A stretch of 57,563 nt of DNA from an uncultured bacterium (GCA_913055745.1 CAJXJZ010000002.1:1-57563), one strand, 5' to 3'. Counted from the first letter of the stretch, positions 15,860 to 25,098 are shown. Translations and numbers: made by a program. The notes: generated by a model from the sequence alone, not told the origin.

Positions 15860-17772
15860 GCGTACAAAAGCCGTGTAAGGAAAGCCAATAAAGTTGCCAC
15901 AGAGGTAGAAAGTAAGATAGAATAGAACATGATCTTTTTGTTGAATTCTTTGTATATTGCTGCCAAAGTCGCGAGACAGGGAATGTAAAAGATTATGAAT
16001 ACTACAAAGGTTGCAAGTTGTGCATTGCTCATAACACTACCCAATTGACTAAGTTTTGTGTGCATTGCTGTCTGAAGCATTATAAGTGTGAGTTCTTTTC
16101 TCAAAATGCCAAAGAGCAGTGTTGTGCCAACCTGATGTGGAAGTCCCAAAATGCCCTGCGTAAACGGTTTAAAGATATTGTTTATTATTGCCTCTATACC
16201 ATAAAACTGTGCAACACCTAAAAGCATACTTCCTGCAATAAGCATAGGCCATGCCACGAATAAAAACTCCTTTGCATGGAGCCATGTTTTTGAAAGTGCT
16301 ATTTTAAGGGATGGAATTTTGTATGATGGAATTTCAAGGACAATGCCGGGGGAGTATTCCTTGTTGAATAATGTGAGTATTTTTCCTATTATACCAACAA
16401 CAAAGAGATTGAGGATTAGTATAATAGCAGCAAACCACGGTCCCAATAACTTGTCGGATATTGCTAAAAGCACTGTAATTCTTGCAGAGCAGGGAATAAA
16501 AGGCACAAGGAGTGCGGTTAGTACCCTATTTCTCTCTTCTTCTATTATGCGTGTTGCAGTAATAGCAGGTACATTGCATCCATAACCTAATATAAGAGGA
16601 ACCACTGATTTTCCATGCAGGCCCATTTTGTGCATAAGTGTGTCCATAAGATAGGCAGCCCTTGGAATATAGCCTATGTCTTCAAGTATTGATATAAAAA
16701 ACATAAGTGGAATAAGATATGGGAAGACAATACCAATACCACCAGAGAGGCCATCCAAAGTAGCATTCCAAAGAGAATACAAAAGCCCATGTTTTTGGGT
16801 GTACAAAAGATCAAAGGGTTTAGTGAAGTATCCCTCTATAAGTGAACCAATTTTAAATGTTAGGTAAAAGAATCCCAAATAAACTATTGCCATTATAATA
16901 TAACCAAAAACAGGATGCATAACTACCTTATCTATGCTGTCAGAAATAGAATACTTTCTTTTTCTTTTAAGGGTTATTACCTTTTCTTGAATGGCCATGG
17001 ATGTATGGTGTCTTAAGGCATGTATAACATCGCTGCTTTCCATGGAAAATTCCTGCTTCAATGCATTTGAAGACATTCCTATTTGTTTATCTAAGTTTTC
17101 TAAGCATGTTCTATCTTTTATAAAATCACTACCTACAAGTTCCTTTCCCAAGATTTTAGCGGCAAAAAAATAGTAAGCACATTCTGAAGGAAAAGACATA
17201 CAACCAGTTAAGATGTTTTTTACCTTTTCTACTTCTTTATAAATATTTCCTGGAAGGTCATCAAGAAAACATGGAATACTAAGACCCTGTGTTTCTATGG
17301 TATCAAATAACTCCTTTATACCAGTACCGTGTGTTGCTATAGCAGGTACAACAGGGACTTTCAGTATTTTTGATAGTCTTTTGGTATCAATATCAATGCC
17401 CTTTCTTTGAGCCTCGTCCATCATGTTGAGTACTACCACCGTTGGTTTTCCTAATTTCAGCACCTGCAATGTAAGTTCAAGTCCTCTTGAGAGCATTGAG
17501 GCATCAAGTATGTTAATGATTATGTCATAATCCTCTTTGAGCAAGTATTCAAGAGTTCTATTTTCCGCTTCATCACCTTGAGTTAAGGAATAAATACCAG
17601 GTAGGTCCACTATCTCATATATCTTATTACCCCTTTTAAATGTGCCTTTTTCCAGTTTAACTGTTGTACCTGGTAGATTAGATATGCGTGACTTAAAACC
17701 AACAAGATGATTAAAAAGAGTACTCTTTCCGCAGTTTGGCTGACCTACAAGTACAATTCTTTTCTCACTCAT
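15850..17772 (-). CDS. feoB: Ferrous iron transporter FeoB
   Basis: 640 residues, shorter than the ~770 of enterobacterial FeoB. The N-terminal G domain has G1 GQPNCGKS (~8-15), switch I NLPGTT, G3 DLPG and G4 NMMD. A helical spacer follows (~170-260), then the membrane region with two Gate domains and the conserved GYGCNVPA and PCSARITV-type segments carrying the cysteines lining the iron path. It imports Fe2+ across the inner membrane. It overlaps feoA by four bases (ATGA) and is followed by the EamA gene. The Fur-like site before feoA suggests repression by iron. Confidence 0.95.
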   Translation of the reverse strand: MSEKRIVLVGQPNCGKSTLFNHLVGFKSRISNLPGTTVKLEKGTFKRGNKIYEIVDLPGIYSLTQGDEAENRTLEYLLKEDYDIIINILDASMLSRGLELTLQVLKLGKPTVVVLNMMDEAQRKGIDIDTKRLSKILKVPVVPAIATHGTGIKELFDTIETQGLSIPCFLDDLPGNIYKEVEKVKNILTGCMSFPSECAYYFFAAKILGKELVGSDFIKDRTCLENLDKQIGMSSNALKQEFSMESSDVIHALRHHTSMAIQEKVITLKRKRKYSISDSIDKVVMHPVFGYIIMAIVYLGFFYLTFKIGSLIEGYFTKPFDLLYTQKHGLLYSLWNATLDGLSGGIGIVFPYLIPLMFFISILEDIGYIPRAAYLMDTLMHKMGLHGKSVVPLILGYGCNVPAITATRIIEEERNRVLTALLVPFIPCSARITVLLAISDKLLGPWFAAIILILNLFVVGIIGKILTLFNKEYSPGIVLEIPSYKIPSLKIALSKTWLHAKEFLFVAWPMLIAGSMLLGVAQFYGIEAIINNIFKPFTQGILGLPHQVGTTLLFGILRKELTLIMLQTAMHTKLSQLGSVMSNAQLATFVVFIIFYIPCLATLAAIYKEFNKKIMFYSILLSTSVATLLAFLTRLLYAWL

Positions 17773-18002
17773 TCTGCATATTCTACAATAATCTTTAGTG
17801 CTATGCCTCTTCCCAAGGCGAATTTAGAGCCATTTGTAAGGTTCTCCACAAAAAATGTGCCTCTAAATGGTGCAACTTGTATGACCTTGATGTAGTCTCC
17901 AATGTTAAGTCCCATAGAAAATAGCCTGTCTCTTACCCCTCTACCACCTTGTATCTGTAAGACTCTTAGAAGTTTGCCTGGTCTTGCATCAAATAGTGTC
18001 AT
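17769..18002 (-). CDS. feoA: FeoA, SH3-like partner of FeoB
   Basis: 77 residues with the FeoA SH3-like fold pattern: an LLRVLQIQGG strand, RDRLFSMGLNIGDYIKV, then the FFVENLTNGSKFALGRGIA beta-hairpin. FeoA binds FeoB in the cytosol and is needed for Fe2+ uptake. The ATG lies only six bases after a TATAAT box and has no ribosome site, so the feo message is probably leaderless. feoB follows with a four-base overlap. Confidence 0.95.
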   Translation of the reverse strand: MTLFDARPGKLLRVLQIQGGRGVRDRLFSMGLNIGDYIKVIQVAPFRGTFFVENLTNGSKFALGRGIALKIIVEYAE

Positions 18003-18008
18003 ATGTAC

Positions 18009-18037
18009 ATTATAAGAGAAAAAAAATGTCTACTCAA
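18009..18037 (-). promoter_or_regulatory. feoA promoter (leaderless)
   Basis: Minus strand: -35 TTGAGT (18037-18032), 17-base spacer, -10 TATAAT (18014-18009), six bases, then the feoA ATG at 18002. The predicted start point coincides with the initiation codon. Confidence 0.7.
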
Positions 18038-18039
18038 AT

Positions 18040-18058
18040 GAAAATGATTTTAATTATT
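18040..18058. promoter_or_regulatory. Fur-box-like site upstream of feoA
   Basis: GAAAATGATTTTAATTATT agrees with the 19-base Fur consensus at 14 positions. It lies immediately upstream of the feoA -35 box and runs nine bases into the 3' end of mgtE. It is weaker than the site at 10399, but its place before an iron-uptake operon supports it. Confidence 0.5.
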
Positions 18059-19417
18059 TTTCAAAAGTAGTGTTGCAAGAGTAAAATAGGTTAAAAGTCC
18101 TGTGATGTCAACTACGGTGGTTATAAGTGGGCTGGATGATACGGCAGGGTCGATTTTTATTATGCGAAATAGTAGTGGGAGTAAAAGTCCTATGGTATCT
18201 GAGAGTACAATAACCAAGAATAGGGATAATGATACAATGATCGCCACATGTATTGAATTACTTACAAGTTGCGCAATTATAAACCCTACTATGGCAAGGG
18301 GCAGGCCCAGGACAAATGATGTTAGTATTTCATGGATTATTACTTTGCCTATTTTCTTTTCATTAAATTCTCCAGTTGCGAGAGCCCTTACAATGAGCGT
18401 TACGGCCTGTGAGCCAACATTCCCACCTGTATCTGTAAGCATTGGGATAAAGAAGGCTAAAGAAACAACGGCCGAAAGTGTTTCATCAAATCCTTTTAAG
18501 ACAGAACTTGATGCTACCTCTGCTACGAGGAGTCCTAATAACCATGGTATTCTTTTTTTGACCCTTTCCAATGGCGATAACCTGAGGTACTCTTCTTCTA
18601 TTTCTGGTGCTTCAACTGCAGCCATTTTATAAATATCCTCTGTTGCCTCCTGTTCCATTATATCAAGAACATCGTCTACTGTAATGATCCCTAAGAGTTT
18701 ATTCTCACTGTCAACCACAGGAATGGATATAAGGTCGTATTTTTTAATGAGATTTGCTGCTTTTTCTCTGTCATCCTGTGCCCTAACATATACAGGATTC
18801 TTTTCCATTATTTCTTTTATTTTAACATCACCCTTTGAAAGTACAAGTGACTTTAAATCCACTTTTCCAATAAGTTTTTCATCTTTATCAAGAACATATA
18901 TATCGTAAATAGTCTCCACTTCCTCTGATACCGCTCTTATCTTTTGTATAACCTCATCAACTGTCATATCCTCTTGTACATTTAAAACATCAGGGGTCAT
19001 TGCCCTACCAACAGAATCAGGCGGATAGTTGAGGAGTGTTAATGTATGTTCTCTTTCTTCAGGGGAAAGTTTTAATAGAAGTTGTTTTACCACCTCTGGA
19101 GGAAGTTCGTCAAATAGGAGTGCTCTGTCATCTGGGTCCATATCTTCAAGAAGTGTGATCGTTTCGTTGCTTGATAGGTATTTTAAAAGTTTTTGTTGGT
19201 CTTCAAAGTAAAGTTCACTGAAAACAATTGCAGCCTCATGTTTATCTAATAGTCTAAACAAAAGCGCCTTTTCTGCGTGTGAAAACTCTTCAAGTGATAA
19301 AAGGTCTGCAATATCTTGCGGCTTAAGATGCTTTAAAAAGTCTTTTAACTCTTCTAATTCTTTTTCTTTTATAAATTCTTTTATATCGGGTATAAGTACC
19401 CTCTTTATATCAAGCAT
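18050..19417 (-). CDS. mgtE: Magnesium transporter MgtE
   Basis: 455 residues with the full MgtE layout. There is an N-terminal superhelical MgtE_N domain (~20-125, LLEDMDPDDRALLFDELPPE). A pair of CBS domains follows (~135-255), then a plug helix and five membrane helices (~285-455) with the TDTGGNVGSQAVT pore segment typical of the family. It is a Mg2+ channel gated by cytosolic Mg2+ through the N and CBS domains. No Shine-Dalgarno site precedes the ATG, which lies seven bases after the stop of the upstream lipoprotein gene, so it may be translated by coupling. No M-box-type leader is possible in so short a gap. Confidence 0.95.
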   Translation of the reverse strand: MLDIKRVLIPDIKEFIKEKELEELKDFLKHLKPQDIADLLSLEEFSHAEKALLFRLLDKHEAAIVFSELYFEDQQKLLKYLSSNETITLLEDMDPDDRALLFDELPPEVVKQLLLKLSPEEREHTLTLLNYPPDSVGRAMTPDVLNVQEDMTVDEVIQKIRAVSEEVETIYDIYVLDKDEKLIGKVDLKSLVLSKGDVKIKEIMEKNPVYVRAQDDREKAANLIKKYDLISIPVVDSENKLLGIITVDDVLDIMEQEATEDIYKMAAVEAPEIEEEYLRLSPLERVKKRIPWLLGLLVAEVASSSVLKGFDETLSAVVSLAFFIPMLTDTGGNVGSQAVTLIVRALATGEFNEKKIGKVIIHEILTSFVLGLPLAIVGFIIAQLVSNSIHVAIIVSLSLFLVIVLSDTIGLLLPLLFRIIKIDPAVSSSPLITTVVDITGLLTYFTLATLLLKNN

Positions 19418-19424
19418 GAAAAAC

Positions 19425-20729
19425 TTAATAGTTCAAGAAATAGAGGTTATTTATTACATCTTGAGTTCCATTGCCTTGAAGGTCATTTTGTGGAACGCTT
19501 TCAGGCCCATCATAATGGTCTCCACCGGCAATAACTGCAACAATGCCTATTCTACCACTTGATTGTGTGCTAAGAAGTGATATTGGAATACCTGCCTCTA
19601 TTGCACCTTCTGTACCTGGCCCGAGAGTGCTTTTTACACTTATAGAATCTGTTAAATCCAATGTGGTACCTGTAGCATTAATCCTATGGAAAGCAGGAGA
19701 AACTTGACCATCAATCCATTGAGCCAGCATATACTGTGGTTTAAGGCTATCTGGGAAGATAAATTTTCTGGGGTAAAAGTCTACGCTATCCATATTGGCA
19801 TAGCCGAGAGAAGAATCACCTGGCTCTACATGAATATAAATTATAAGAGCATTATTGTCCACAATACCTTCTACGCCTAAGAATAGTGTGTCATTTTGGA
19901 CCTTGGCGTACAGTGAGCCTAAATCTCCACCACTTCCCCATGGGCTGTCTCCAATGGTATCATAAACAGCGGGCGCATCCCAGTCAGACAGGTCTCCATC
20001 AATGATAATTCCCGCTGCCTTTGAAAGAACCACATTTTCTACGATAGTATCATTACTTACTACAATGTTCTTTACAGTATCAGGTACGTATCCTCCAGCC
20101 TCAAACACCAGGGTGTATGTACCATTGGGAAGTGGAGATATGATATATGTTGAAGTGAGGGTATCTGACTGTGTCTCTGCGATTTTGCTGTTTTCATCAT
20201 AAACAGAGATTGTTGCCACAGGATAAGGTGGTGTATCTACATCGCTAAATCCTACGCTGCCTTTAATTGCACCCTGGGGGGCAGAATAAAAACTTATATT
20301 GTAGTAAAGGGTCTGTTCGTCAAAGGTAAATTTCCAATACCCGGGCTTATCAATGGGGCCTGCTGTTATGTGGTTGCCTGTGCCCGTGCAATTGGGTTCT
20401 GCGTAACCAGAAAGACCGCTGTCTGCCCCCTGCGTGCCAAAGGCAAGATCCCAGTTTCCATTGGGTACAATCTTGAACATTATGCTGTCCCTTGTGCCAG
20501 AAAAGTATTGTATTTTTTGCCATGTCCAGTCTGATACGAGTTCCATTTTTGTAGATGCGAGGTCTTCTAATGCCCATCCATTAAAATCACCAACCAGTTG
20601 CATTGTACGATATTGGGTTTTAAATGCCTCTCCTGGTGGATTTATGAGTATTTTCCCAGGCTCTTTTGCACATGAATTAAATACCAAGAAAACTATAAGA
20701 GTGATAGCCCCAAGATATTTTCTATACAT
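19425..20729 (-). CDS. Lipoprotein with starch-binding (X25-like), CarboxypepD-reg-like and CBM9/DOMON-like domains
   Basis: 434 residues. Signal peptide with lipobox FNSC (Cys20). Residues ~40-150 form an E-set/starch-binding-type domain: an LVGDFNGW strand, then FKIVPNGNWDLAFG and a closing YWKFTFDEQTLYYNI, closely like the X25 module of amylopullulanases. Residues ~155-235 are a carboxypeptidase-regulatory-like Ig domain (PLPNGTYTLVFEAGGY). Residues ~240-434 begin IIIDGDLSDWD, the usual opening of CBM9/glucodextranase C-terminal-type domains. No glycosidase domain is visible. It should be anchored in the outer membrane and bind alpha-glucan or a related polymer. Last gene of the surface operon; GGAGGT precedes the ATG. 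Confidence 0.7.
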   Translation of the reverse strand: MYRKYLGAITLIVFLVFNSCAKEPGKILINPPGEAFKTQYRTMQLVGDFNGWALEDLASTKMELVSDWTWQKIQYFSGTRDSIMFKIVPNGNWDLAFGTQGADSGLSGYAEPNCTGTGNHITAGPIDKPGYWKFTFDEQTLYYNISFYSAPQGAIKGSVGFSDVDTPPYPVATISVYDENSKIAETQSDTLTSTYIISPLPNGTYTLVFEAGGYVPDTVKNIVVSNDTIVENVVLSKAAGIIIDGDLSDWDAPAVYDTIGDSPWGSGGDLGSLYAKVQNDTLFLGVEGIVDNNALIIYIHVEPGDSSLGYANMDSVDFYPRKFIFPDSLKPQYMLAQWIDGQVSPAFHRINATGTTLDLTDSISVKSTLGPGTEGAIEAGIPISLLSTQSSGRIGIVAVIAGGDHYDGPESVPQNDLQGNGTQDVINNLYFLNY

Positions 20730-21090
20730 GATATCTTACCTCCAATTTTTTTAAAACAGGATAAAATCTTGCAAAATAGTATATCTGAAACAATAAATAT
20801 GGTATTACTTGCCTTTTATCATCAAAATATGCGGCAATAAATACCCCAGAAAAGGGGAAAACAAGGGGAAATAGGGCAATAATGTAAGATATGACATCCT
20901 TTGATATTTTAAGTTTTAGATGGTTTATAACAATGGATAATGACCTTATGGATAAAAAGAGCATGGCAACCAACATTAAAAAGAGTATATTGAAGTAGGC
21001 TGGAGGATTTGTATTATTTAGATGAACAAAGAGTGATGGGATATATAAAAACAGAGAAACAATGTTTGTTATATAAAATATCCTTAGCAT
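20722..21090 (-). CDS. Small four-helix membrane protein
   Basis: The start is taken at the ATG at 21090, which overlaps the stop of the upstream gene (TAATG). A longer frame from 21231 would be antisense-like overlap with the glycogen-binding lipoprotein and adds only polar sequence. The 122-residue product has four hydrophobic helices separated by short basic loops (HLKLKISKD, FDDKRQ). No family is recognised. Its position between two exported carbohydrate-binding lipoproteins, with overlaps on both sides, suggests it serves the same surface system. Confidence 0.55.
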   Translation of the reverse strand: MLRIFYITNIVSLFLYIPSLFVHLNNTNPPAYFNILFLMLVAMLFLSIRSLSIVINHLKLKISKDVISYIIALFPLVFPFSGVFIAAYFDDKRQVIPYLLFQIYYFARFYPVLKKLEVRYHV

Positions 21091-21491
21091 TATTCGACTC
21101 TGAGAAGTGAATTCTGAAATCCACCTGATTGAACTGTTTCTGGATTGGACGGGTCCAGATACCATGATGTGCCATTTACCACATACTTGTATTGATAATT
21201 TCCGCTTTTTATGGGAAGTATAAGGGTCCATATACCGTCTTTTGCTTTTCTATCCCCCTCTTTACCATCATCGTGCATCCTCCCAATGTGTGGATTAAAG
21301 GGCCCATCCTGTGTGCCACACCATCTGTTGAAATCACCACAAACATTGACGTATTTGGCAGATGGGGCATAAAATTCAAAAATTACGCCACCGGGTGTTT
21401 TGTGGGGGGCAGGAAGACGAGGCTTTACCTCTTTTATTAAAACACATCCAGAAATGAAAATTACCACGCTTAGAAGGAGAGTTCTAACCAT
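21090..21491 (-). CDS. Lipoprotein with AMPK/CBM48-type glycogen-binding domain
   Basis: 133 residues: signal peptide with lipobox FISGC (Cys16), then one glycogen-binding domain filling the rest. It shows the family hallmarks: APSAKYVNVCGDFNRW (first sugar-stacking Trp), YQYKYVVNG (conserved Lys), a second Trp in NGTSWYLDP, and the Asn near the end (FQNSLLRV). The ligand-binding residues known from AMPK beta are therefore retained. An insertion (PFNPHIGRMHDDGKEGD) lies between the first strands. It should display one alpha-glucan-binding module on the outer membrane. It overlaps both neighbours. Confidence 0.8.
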   Translation of the reverse strand: MVRTLLLSVVIFISGCVLIKEVKPRLPAPHKTPGGVIFEFYAPSAKYVNVCGDFNRWCGTQDGPFNPHIGRMHDDGKEGDRKAKDGIWTLILPIKSGNYQYKYVVNGTSWYLDPSNPETVQSGGFQNSLLRVE

Positions 21492-23284
21492 AGTCTTATC
21501 TCCTTTGTATTACTTATGTCTTTTTCTCCCTGTTCTATTGTACCAGCAATGCCTCTAAAATTGTTCTCAAGTTGTGTTAAATTAACACCTTTTGAGGATA
21601 AGTATTCTCTTCTTTCTGTGTATTCATCAAGCAGGTTGTATGGATAAAAGCCATAACCTGCCTTTGCTATCATGTATTGAGAAAATCTATAAGAGATTTG
21701 TATGTAGTGGTCAAAGAAGTCTCTATCAGTGTTTAAGTATGATGATTTTATATGAAAATAACGCAGGTCATAATCCAAAAATAGCCGTTTTATTGGTAAT
21801 GTGAGTTGTAAAATACACTCATCACTTCTCGGTGGTTGGTTTATAGCGTACCTTGCTGTTTGCATGGACAATCTCATTTTTAAAAGAGAAAGTATGTCAA
21901 CATTACCTTTAGCATACAGTGTTGTATATCTATCATAACCCAGTAGTGGGTATTCTATATAAGGTAGCCTCTGTATGTCAAACATCTTAAATAGGGCATC
22001 CCACTTAGTGGAATTTTTATGGGCAAAGAGGAAATGCTCAGAAAGACCTGCCTCAAAATGCCTTCTTTTTATTGAAATACCTGTTTTTAGATTGCTAAAT
22101 CCTTTTCCATACAGAGGGACAAAGATGCTATCAAACTTATGGTGTTCAAGATCCAAAAAGGCTGCCAGTTTTTCATTGCCATAAATGGCTTTGAATTTAT
22201 ACCATTTTCCTATGTTCCACGACTTATTTATAGGGCTTTGTTGTGATTTTGTGCCATCTACATCGTAAAAGTTGGCTCTCTTTTTATCAAGGCCTTCAAG
22301 AAACTGAAATCTTACGCTGTTTTTATCGCCAAACTCGATGGAATAGGCATATCGGTCGTCATAGGTATTGAAATGAAGAAGGGTTGTATCATTTATCCTC
22401 TCGCTATCAGGGGATACAACCTGATATTCTACATTGTTCCCATGCGAAATATAAAGACCTAATCCCGCATAAAAATTTGCAAAATCCTTAGACAATCTTA
22501 GAAAAGCAAGGTCTCTGCCTGTGGATATCTCATTTGAGTATAAAAATGTTATATGTGATACCTTTGGTTGTATCTCCCAGAGAATGCCTTGCTCTCCTCT
22601 TCCTAATGGATAGGAAAACTCATTTACCTTGCCCACAAGTGTAATGGGGTCAGGACTTTCATAGGCAAACATATTATAGAAAGATAGAATATGGAGATGT
22701 CCTTTTTCAAAGTTGAGCCTTGCCCGTTCAAAGTAAAACGGTATCTGATGGGTGGATGGGTCCTGCCCCTGTTGGGTATTGTAATGAAGTATTGCGAGGA
22801 GATTCGCCTCATCCTTGATGTTTACCTTTACATTCATCCTTACATCGGTTTCTGTATTCATAAGGCGATAATGGTTCGTGGAGTCTTTATCCGCATTTAC
22901 AAAACCCTTTGCTTTGGCACCGAATGTTACATATGAATTCATCGGTGTGTTATTTGACATACGAGGAGGTAAAACCCTAAAATCTTGAGCAACCTTGATT
23001 ACTGAATTTCTATAAGGCCCTTCTGTTATAGGATTTGTAGGGTCCTCTACATATTTACCGTCAACAAAAAACTTGTATTGATATTTGCCAGGAGCAAGTG
23101 GTATTACAACGCTCCATAACCCTTCAGCGTTTTTCTTCATTGGCGTTTTAGATGTGTTCCAGTTATTGAAATCACCAACGAGATATACGCTATTTGCATC
23201 TGGTGCAAAGTATGTAAATTCCACGCCATCCTTTGTACCTTGAGGCAAAGAAACCAACAAAAAAACTAATGCCTTAACTAACAT
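21470..23284 (-). CDS. Glycogen-binding domain fused to an outer-membrane beta-barrel
   Basis: 604 residues. After a short signal peptide, residues ~20-100 are a glycogen-binding domain very like the AMPK beta module (YLVGDFNNW, YQYKFFVDGK, DPTNPITEGPYRNSVIKV); the second stacking Trp is replaced by Tyr. Residues ~115-604 are barrel-like alternating strands ending in LWLELSF, the terminal Phe typical of outer-membrane proteins. No SusC, TonB-box or Omp85 motif is visible. The binding module precedes the barrel, so it would lie in the periplasm or be threaded out. Inference: a glucan-specific porin or surface receptor. The gene overlaps the next gene by 22 bases. Confidence 0.75.
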   Translation of the reverse strand: MLVKALVFLLVSLPQGTKDGVEFTYFAPDANSVYLVGDFNNWNTSKTPMKKNAEGLWSVVIPLAPGKYQYKFFVDGKYVEDPTNPITEGPYRNSVIKVAQDFRVLPPRMSNNTPMNSYVTFGAKAKGFVNADKDSTNHYRLMNTETDVRMNVKVNIKDEANLLAILHYNTQQGQDPSTHQIPFYFERARLNFEKGHLHILSFYNMFAYESPDPITLVGKVNEFSYPLGRGEQGILWEIQPKVSHITFLYSNEISTGRDLAFLRLSKDFANFYAGLGLYISHGNNVEYQVVSPDSERINDTTLLHFNTYDDRYAYSIEFGDKNSVRFQFLEGLDKKRANFYDVDGTKSQQSPINKSWNIGKWYKFKAIYGNEKLAAFLDLEHHKFDSIFVPLYGKGFSNLKTGISIKRRHFEAGLSEHFLFAHKNSTKWDALFKMFDIQRLPYIEYPLLGYDRYTTLYAKGNVDILSLLKMRLSMQTARYAINQPPRSDECILQLTLPIKRLFLDYDLRYFHIKSSYLNTDRDFFDHYIQISYRFSQYMIAKAGYGFYPYNLLDEYTERREYLSSKGVNLTQLENNFRGIAGTIEQGEKDISNTKEIRLWLELSF

Positions 23285-23299
23285 AACACACTCTCCTTG

Positions 23300-24709
23300 T
23301 TAAAACCAGTATTTTAATAGTATCTTAAATCTGTCTCTGATTCTTTGATAGGGGAAATCTGATACATCAGGGTCATTTACAAGGTCTGCATCCGTGGCAG
23401 AAGGGTCCCCATATTCAATAAATAACTCACTGTTTGTAAATTTCCTAATGGCGAGTTGTGCAAAAAACGAATTCCAGTTTAGGCCTTGTCCATTACCTAA
23501 GGCTCCTCGCATATAAAACTGCAACCAGTTTGTAAGGTTTATCCACATCTCAGTGCCTAAAATTGAGCGTTGTCCTATGGAAAAATCATTATCCTTTCCA
23601 TGCACATTAATCCCTATGTCTTTTATTTTATATTGAAGTTTGACCTTCATCCGCGGGTTTTCTCCTTGTATCTGGAAGAAAACATGCCTCCAATCACCCT
23701 TTTTGTCCACCGTCCTTTCTGCAAATATCTTAGCGGATACGCCCTTTCTAAATTCTGTGTATATCTCTGCATAATTCCATGAAACGGTAAAGGGTTTAGC
23801 CAGTAGTACAGGATAGTCATACCATGTTTTGTATCTATTTGTCTTATACAGGATGTTTATAGCCTTGTATGGCACAAGATACAATATCTCACCGTAGAAT
23901 CCTTCTCTTCCAAATTCGTGGTCAAATCCTGGATTAAATTTATTAGACATCTCATCAATGAAGTATTTTCCATAATTATAATAAGAACCTGAAATATTAA
24001 AACCCTTGAAGTATATTCTTCGTAACTCAATGGTTAGGGCGTCCTTCTCATGCTGTTTAACTGTATCGCCTGCCGGTTGATTTGGGTGAATAGAAGTTGC
24101 CATTTCTGATGAGAGATAAAGGGTTCTAAAAATATGTAGCCTCAGGTAAAGAGAGTTAATTTTATTGTAAGACGGTTCTTTGCCACCACGCCAGTCCTTT
24201 TTCATATACATATAACTCAAGGTTAGAGTTTTTCCAAAGTTTCTACCAAGCCTCCCTATGTATGCTTCTCCATTCCAACTTTTGTATTTAGAAGAAAGCA
24301 TTGTACCAAAAAAGCCATAGGTATCCCAAAAGTCCCATCTTATGCCCTCACCCTTTGGACCAAAATTGTCGTCTTTTAATCTATCCTGATTGACAAGGTA
24401 TAATAGGGGGCTCTGTACCCAATATCTATCCTCTCTTGCAAAAAGAGCAAGGCTATGATGAGCACCGTTTACCTGAATATGACCCTGATTAAAGAAGAAC
24501 TGAGAGTTATTTGAGTTGGAGAGTGCATTGAATGAGAAAAAGACTTGACCATAATTAGTAGGATGCAGAGTTATCTTAAATTCAATGTAGTTTTTGGGAT
24601 TGTAGAGGTTCCAATAAACAGGGTTCTGCTCCTTTTCCGTATAAAATTCGGATTCAAGATACCCATTAAAGGACACTGGAAACAAAAATAAAAGCATCGC
24701 AAAAAGCAT
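23300..24709 (-). CDS. Outer-membrane beta-barrel protein
   Basis: 469 residues: signal peptide (~1-15), then amphipathic strands rich in Tyr, Trp and Phe, and a C-terminal LLKYWF. The periodic pattern and the length fit a porin-like barrel of about 18-20 strands. No family is recognised. It is the first gene of the five-gene glycan-binding operon and lies 16 bases before the glycogen-binding barrel gene. The start codon lies six bases after a -10-like TAATCT and lacks a ribosome site, so the operon message may be leaderless. Confidence 0.65.
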   Translation of the reverse strand: MLFAMLLFLFPVSFNGYLESEFYTEKEQNPVYWNLYNPKNYIEFKITLHPTNYGQVFFSFNALSNSNNSQFFFNQGHIQVNGAHHSLALFAREDRYWVQSPLLYLVNQDRLKDDNFGPKGEGIRWDFWDTYGFFGTMLSSKYKSWNGEAYIGRLGRNFGKTLTLSYMYMKKDWRGGKEPSYNKINSLYLRLHIFRTLYLSSEMATSIHPNQPAGDTVKQHEKDALTIELRRIYFKGFNISGSYYNYGKYFIDEMSNKFNPGFDHEFGREGFYGEILYLVPYKAINILYKTNRYKTWYDYPVLLAKPFTVSWNYAEIYTEFRKGVSAKIFAERTVDKKGDWRHVFFQIQGENPRMKVKLQYKIKDIGINVHGKDNDFSIGQRSILGTEMWINLTNWLQFYMRGALGNGQGLNWNSFFAQLAIRKFTNSELFIEYGDPSATDADLVNDPDVSDFPYQRIRDRFKILLKYWF

Positions 24710-24715
24710 ATCATA

Positions 24716-24744
24716 AGATTAAAGCAGTTTAGGCGAAATTGCAA
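24716..24744 (-). promoter_or_regulatory. Promoter of the surface glycan-binding operon (leaderless)
   Basis: Minus strand: TTGCAA (24744-24739), 17-base spacer, TAATCT (24721-24716), six bases, ATG at 24709. The -10 keeps the most conserved T, A and final T. The geometry equals that of feoA and the YfhO-like gene. Confidence 0.45.
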
Positions 24745-24767
24745 AAACTTAAAATTTAATTTTATTA

Positions 24768-25098
24768 GAGGGGGGCTGTAAGCCGGGTTCTGTCAAGGGA
24801 GGTCATTTATCTGTACAGGAGATTGCTCTCCTGTCTACTGCGGCCTACCTGGGACCATTGGCCGGGCCAGCCGGTCCCTTTTTGGCCTTGCTCCGGGTGG
24901 GGGTTGCCACGCGTAAGGTTGCCCCTACGCGTCGTGGGCTCTTACCCCACGGTTTCACCTTAGCCTGTGCCAAAGGCCATCGGCTGTCTCGTTTCTGTGA
25001 CCCTATCCGTCGCCTTGCAGCGCCCACCTGTTAGGTGGCACCCTGCCCTCTGGAGCCCGGACTTTCCTCACCTTGCGGCGCGACCTCCTGCCCCCCTC
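24768..25098 (-). ncRNA. rnpB: RNase P RNA, bacterial type A
   Basis: About 331 nt. On the minus strand it begins GAGGGGGGC and ends GCCCCCCTC, forming helix P1. It carries the conserved GAGGAAAGTCCGGGCTCC near the 5' end and GACAGAACCCGGCTTACAG near the 3' end, which pair to form P4. An internal GGGTCACAGAAACGAGACAG stretch is also typical. It is the catalytic RNA that trims tRNA 5' leaders (and pre-tmRNA). It is far more GC-rich than the surrounding genes, which suits a thermophile. A consensus promoter lies just upstream. Confidence 0.95.

Noticed and set aside
18102-18632. 176-residue open frame opposite mgtE
   Set aside because: The mgtE product is a clear family member over its full length; the opposite frame has no recognisable fold or ribosome site.
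20722-21231. Longer 169-residue version of the small membrane protein
   Set aside because: The extra 47 residues would be translated from inside the glycogen-binding lipoprotein gene in another frame. The ATG at 21090 overlaps that gene's stop, the common coupling arrangement here.
24845-25027. 60-residue open frame, minus strand
   Set aside because: It lies wholly inside the RNase P RNA gene and reads the structured RNA; its Arg/Gly/Pro-rich composition is a by-product of GC-rich helices.
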